Assembly (NCBI GenBank): GCA_900544865.1
Contig: UQXA01000013.1
Coordinates: 1-49,424, forward strand
Length of the DNA stretch: 49,424 nucleotides
Direction: 5' to 3'
DNA from: an uncultured Collinsella sp.
GTDB lineage: Bacteria > Actinomycetota > Coriobacteriia > Coriobacteriales > Coriobacteriaceae
Both the position numbers and the translations under genes were made by a program. Below, one piece after another: positions 48,697 to 49,424 of the stretch. The notes under the pieces were generated by a model. That model was not told where the DNA came from. It searched no databases and saw nothing but the letters and a program-made list of their open reading frames with translations. How positions within the stretch are numbered: position 1 is the first letter of the stretch; each line of letters opens with the position of its first letter.

Positions 48697-49377
48697 ATGG
48701 CAGATACCGCCACTACCGGCACCGCGGCCGCCGCACAAACCAAAGAGCCGCTCATCCGCGTCGAGGGCCTACGCAAGAGCTTCGGCTCGCTCGAGGTGCT
48801 CAAAGGCATCGACCTGTCCGTTAACCCCGGCGAGGTCGTCACCATTATCGGCGCCTCGGGCTCGGGCAAGTCGACCTTCCTGCGCTGCCTCAACCTGCTC
48901 GAGACCCCGGACGCGGGCCGCATCTGGTTTCACGGCCAGGACCTCACGGCCGAGCGCTGCAACATCAACAAGCTGCGCGAGGACATCGGCATGGTGTTCC
49001 AGGGCTTTAACCTGTTCAACAACATGGATGTGCTCGACAACTGCACGCTCGCGCCCGTCACGCTCAAAAAGATGAGCAAGGCCGAGGCTGAAAAAATTGC
49101 GATGGAGCATCTGACGAGCGTGGGGCTCGAAAAGTTCGCGCACGCCGCCGTGGGCCGCCTGTCCGGTGGTCAAAAACAGCGCGTGGCCATCGCTCGTGCC
49201 CTATGCATGAATCCGCAGATCATGCTGTTCGACGAGCCGACCTCCGCGCTCGACCCCGAGATCGTGGGAGAGGTGCTCGAGGTCATGCGCAAGCTCGCTG
49301 CCGACGGCATGACCATGGTGGTCGTCACGCACGAGATGGCCTTTGCCCGCACGGTGTCCGACCGCGTGGTCTTTATG
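48697..49377 (+). CDS. Polar amino acid ABC transporter ATPase, 3' end missing
   Basis: 227 residues of a GlnQ/HisP-type ATPase. Walker A is GASGSGKST near residue 52, the Q loop is MVFQGFNLFNN, the signature is LSGGQKQRV near 154, Walker B is IMLFDEPTSALDPE near 174 and the H-loop is VTHEMAFA near 210. ATG 48697 has GAGGAG upstream. The genuine sequence ends at VVFM (49377); the six codons and stop that follow come from a sequencing adapter. About 25-30 residues of the real C-terminus are missing. Confidence 0.9.
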
Positions 49378-49424
49378 CTGTCTCTTATACACATCTGACG
49401 CTGCCGACGAATAGCCTTGTGTAG
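49378..49424. other. Illumina Nextera adapter left in the assembly
   Basis: CTGTCTCTTATACACATCT (49378-49396) is the Tn5 mosaic end; GACGCTGCCGACGA (49397-49410) completes the Nextera read-1 adapter in reverse complement. ATAGCCTT (49411-49418) is in the i5 index position, and GTGTAG (49419-49424) starts the P5 primer sequence. It is not biological. Confidence 0.97.

Noticed and set aside
49378..49398. A natural C-terminus (LSLIHI) for the ABC ATPase
   Set aside because: The codons are adapter sequence.

Overview
The window (49.4 kb, GC-rich, densely coded) looks like one contig from a Gram-positive gut actinobacterium of the Coriobacteriia, most probably Collinsella. This rests on codon use, gene content (heterodimeric ABC exporters, OFA-type MFS, a TIGR04076 protein, an LAXTG-anchored surface protein) and the many palindromic intergenic repeats. 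The genus is an inference, not a database result. Both contig ends are compromised. The left end breaks inside an IS110-family element. The right end runs into an Illumina Nextera adapter (49378-49424), so the last ABC ATPase gene is cut.

Layout. 1-1092: truncated IS110 element inserted into an interspersed repeat. 1.3-1.45 kb: SRP RNA. 1.8-2.8 kb (-): coiled-coil surface protein with an LAXTG-type sorting signal. 3.0-6.7 kb (+): heterodimeric ABC exporter pair 1. 6.8-7.4 kb: flavodoxin-like protein. 7.4-7.95 kb: intergenic palindromes. 8.0-10.3 kb (-): LtaS-type phosphoglycerol transferase. 10.5-11.4 kb: nitroreductase. 11.5-16.3 kb (+): potassium cluster (Kup, a small membrane protein, a KdpD-like kinase without the KdpD N-terminus, a KdpE-like regulator). 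16.35-18.9 kb (-): RlmKL with a degenerate RlmL half. 19-20.7 kb (+): HAD phosphatase and transaldolase. 21.1-23.2 kb (-): Tex. 23.65-27 kb (-): a catabolic-looking operon (SDR, OFA transporter, Gfo/Idh/MocA dehydrogenase) divergent from a LysR regulator. 28.2-29.3 kb: a PilJ-like/GGDEF protein interrupted by an in-frame amber codon.

29.5-38.9 kb (-) holds two paralogous MarR-ABC-ABC modules with a Phd/ParE-type toxin-antitoxin pair between them. Each module ends in a similar terminator. In all three exporters one subunit has a non-catalytic Walker B (DD) with a canonical signature and the partner has a catalytic DE with a degenerate signature (SQGQ), which is the standard asymmetric heterodimer. 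38.9-39.5 kb is a 675-bp non-coding block filled with hairpins. 39.6-49.4 kb: pyridoxamine kinase, TIGR04076 protein, an AAA/DUF4143 ATPase preceded by three 33-bp-spaced repeats, an MFS efflux protein with a low-molecular-weight tyrosine phosphatase (-), a membrane protein of unknown function, an aldose-1-epimerase-like protein, and a polar amino acid ABC importer (binding protein, permease, cut ATPase).

The most unusual content is between the genes. Several families of perfect or near-perfect palindromes recur. One family (1093-1180, 23319-23480, 39230-39381) keeps an ungapped 74-nt core; its flanking arms differ in sequence between copies, yet in the two complete copies they pair with each other. 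No CRISPR array, tRNA or prophage was seen.
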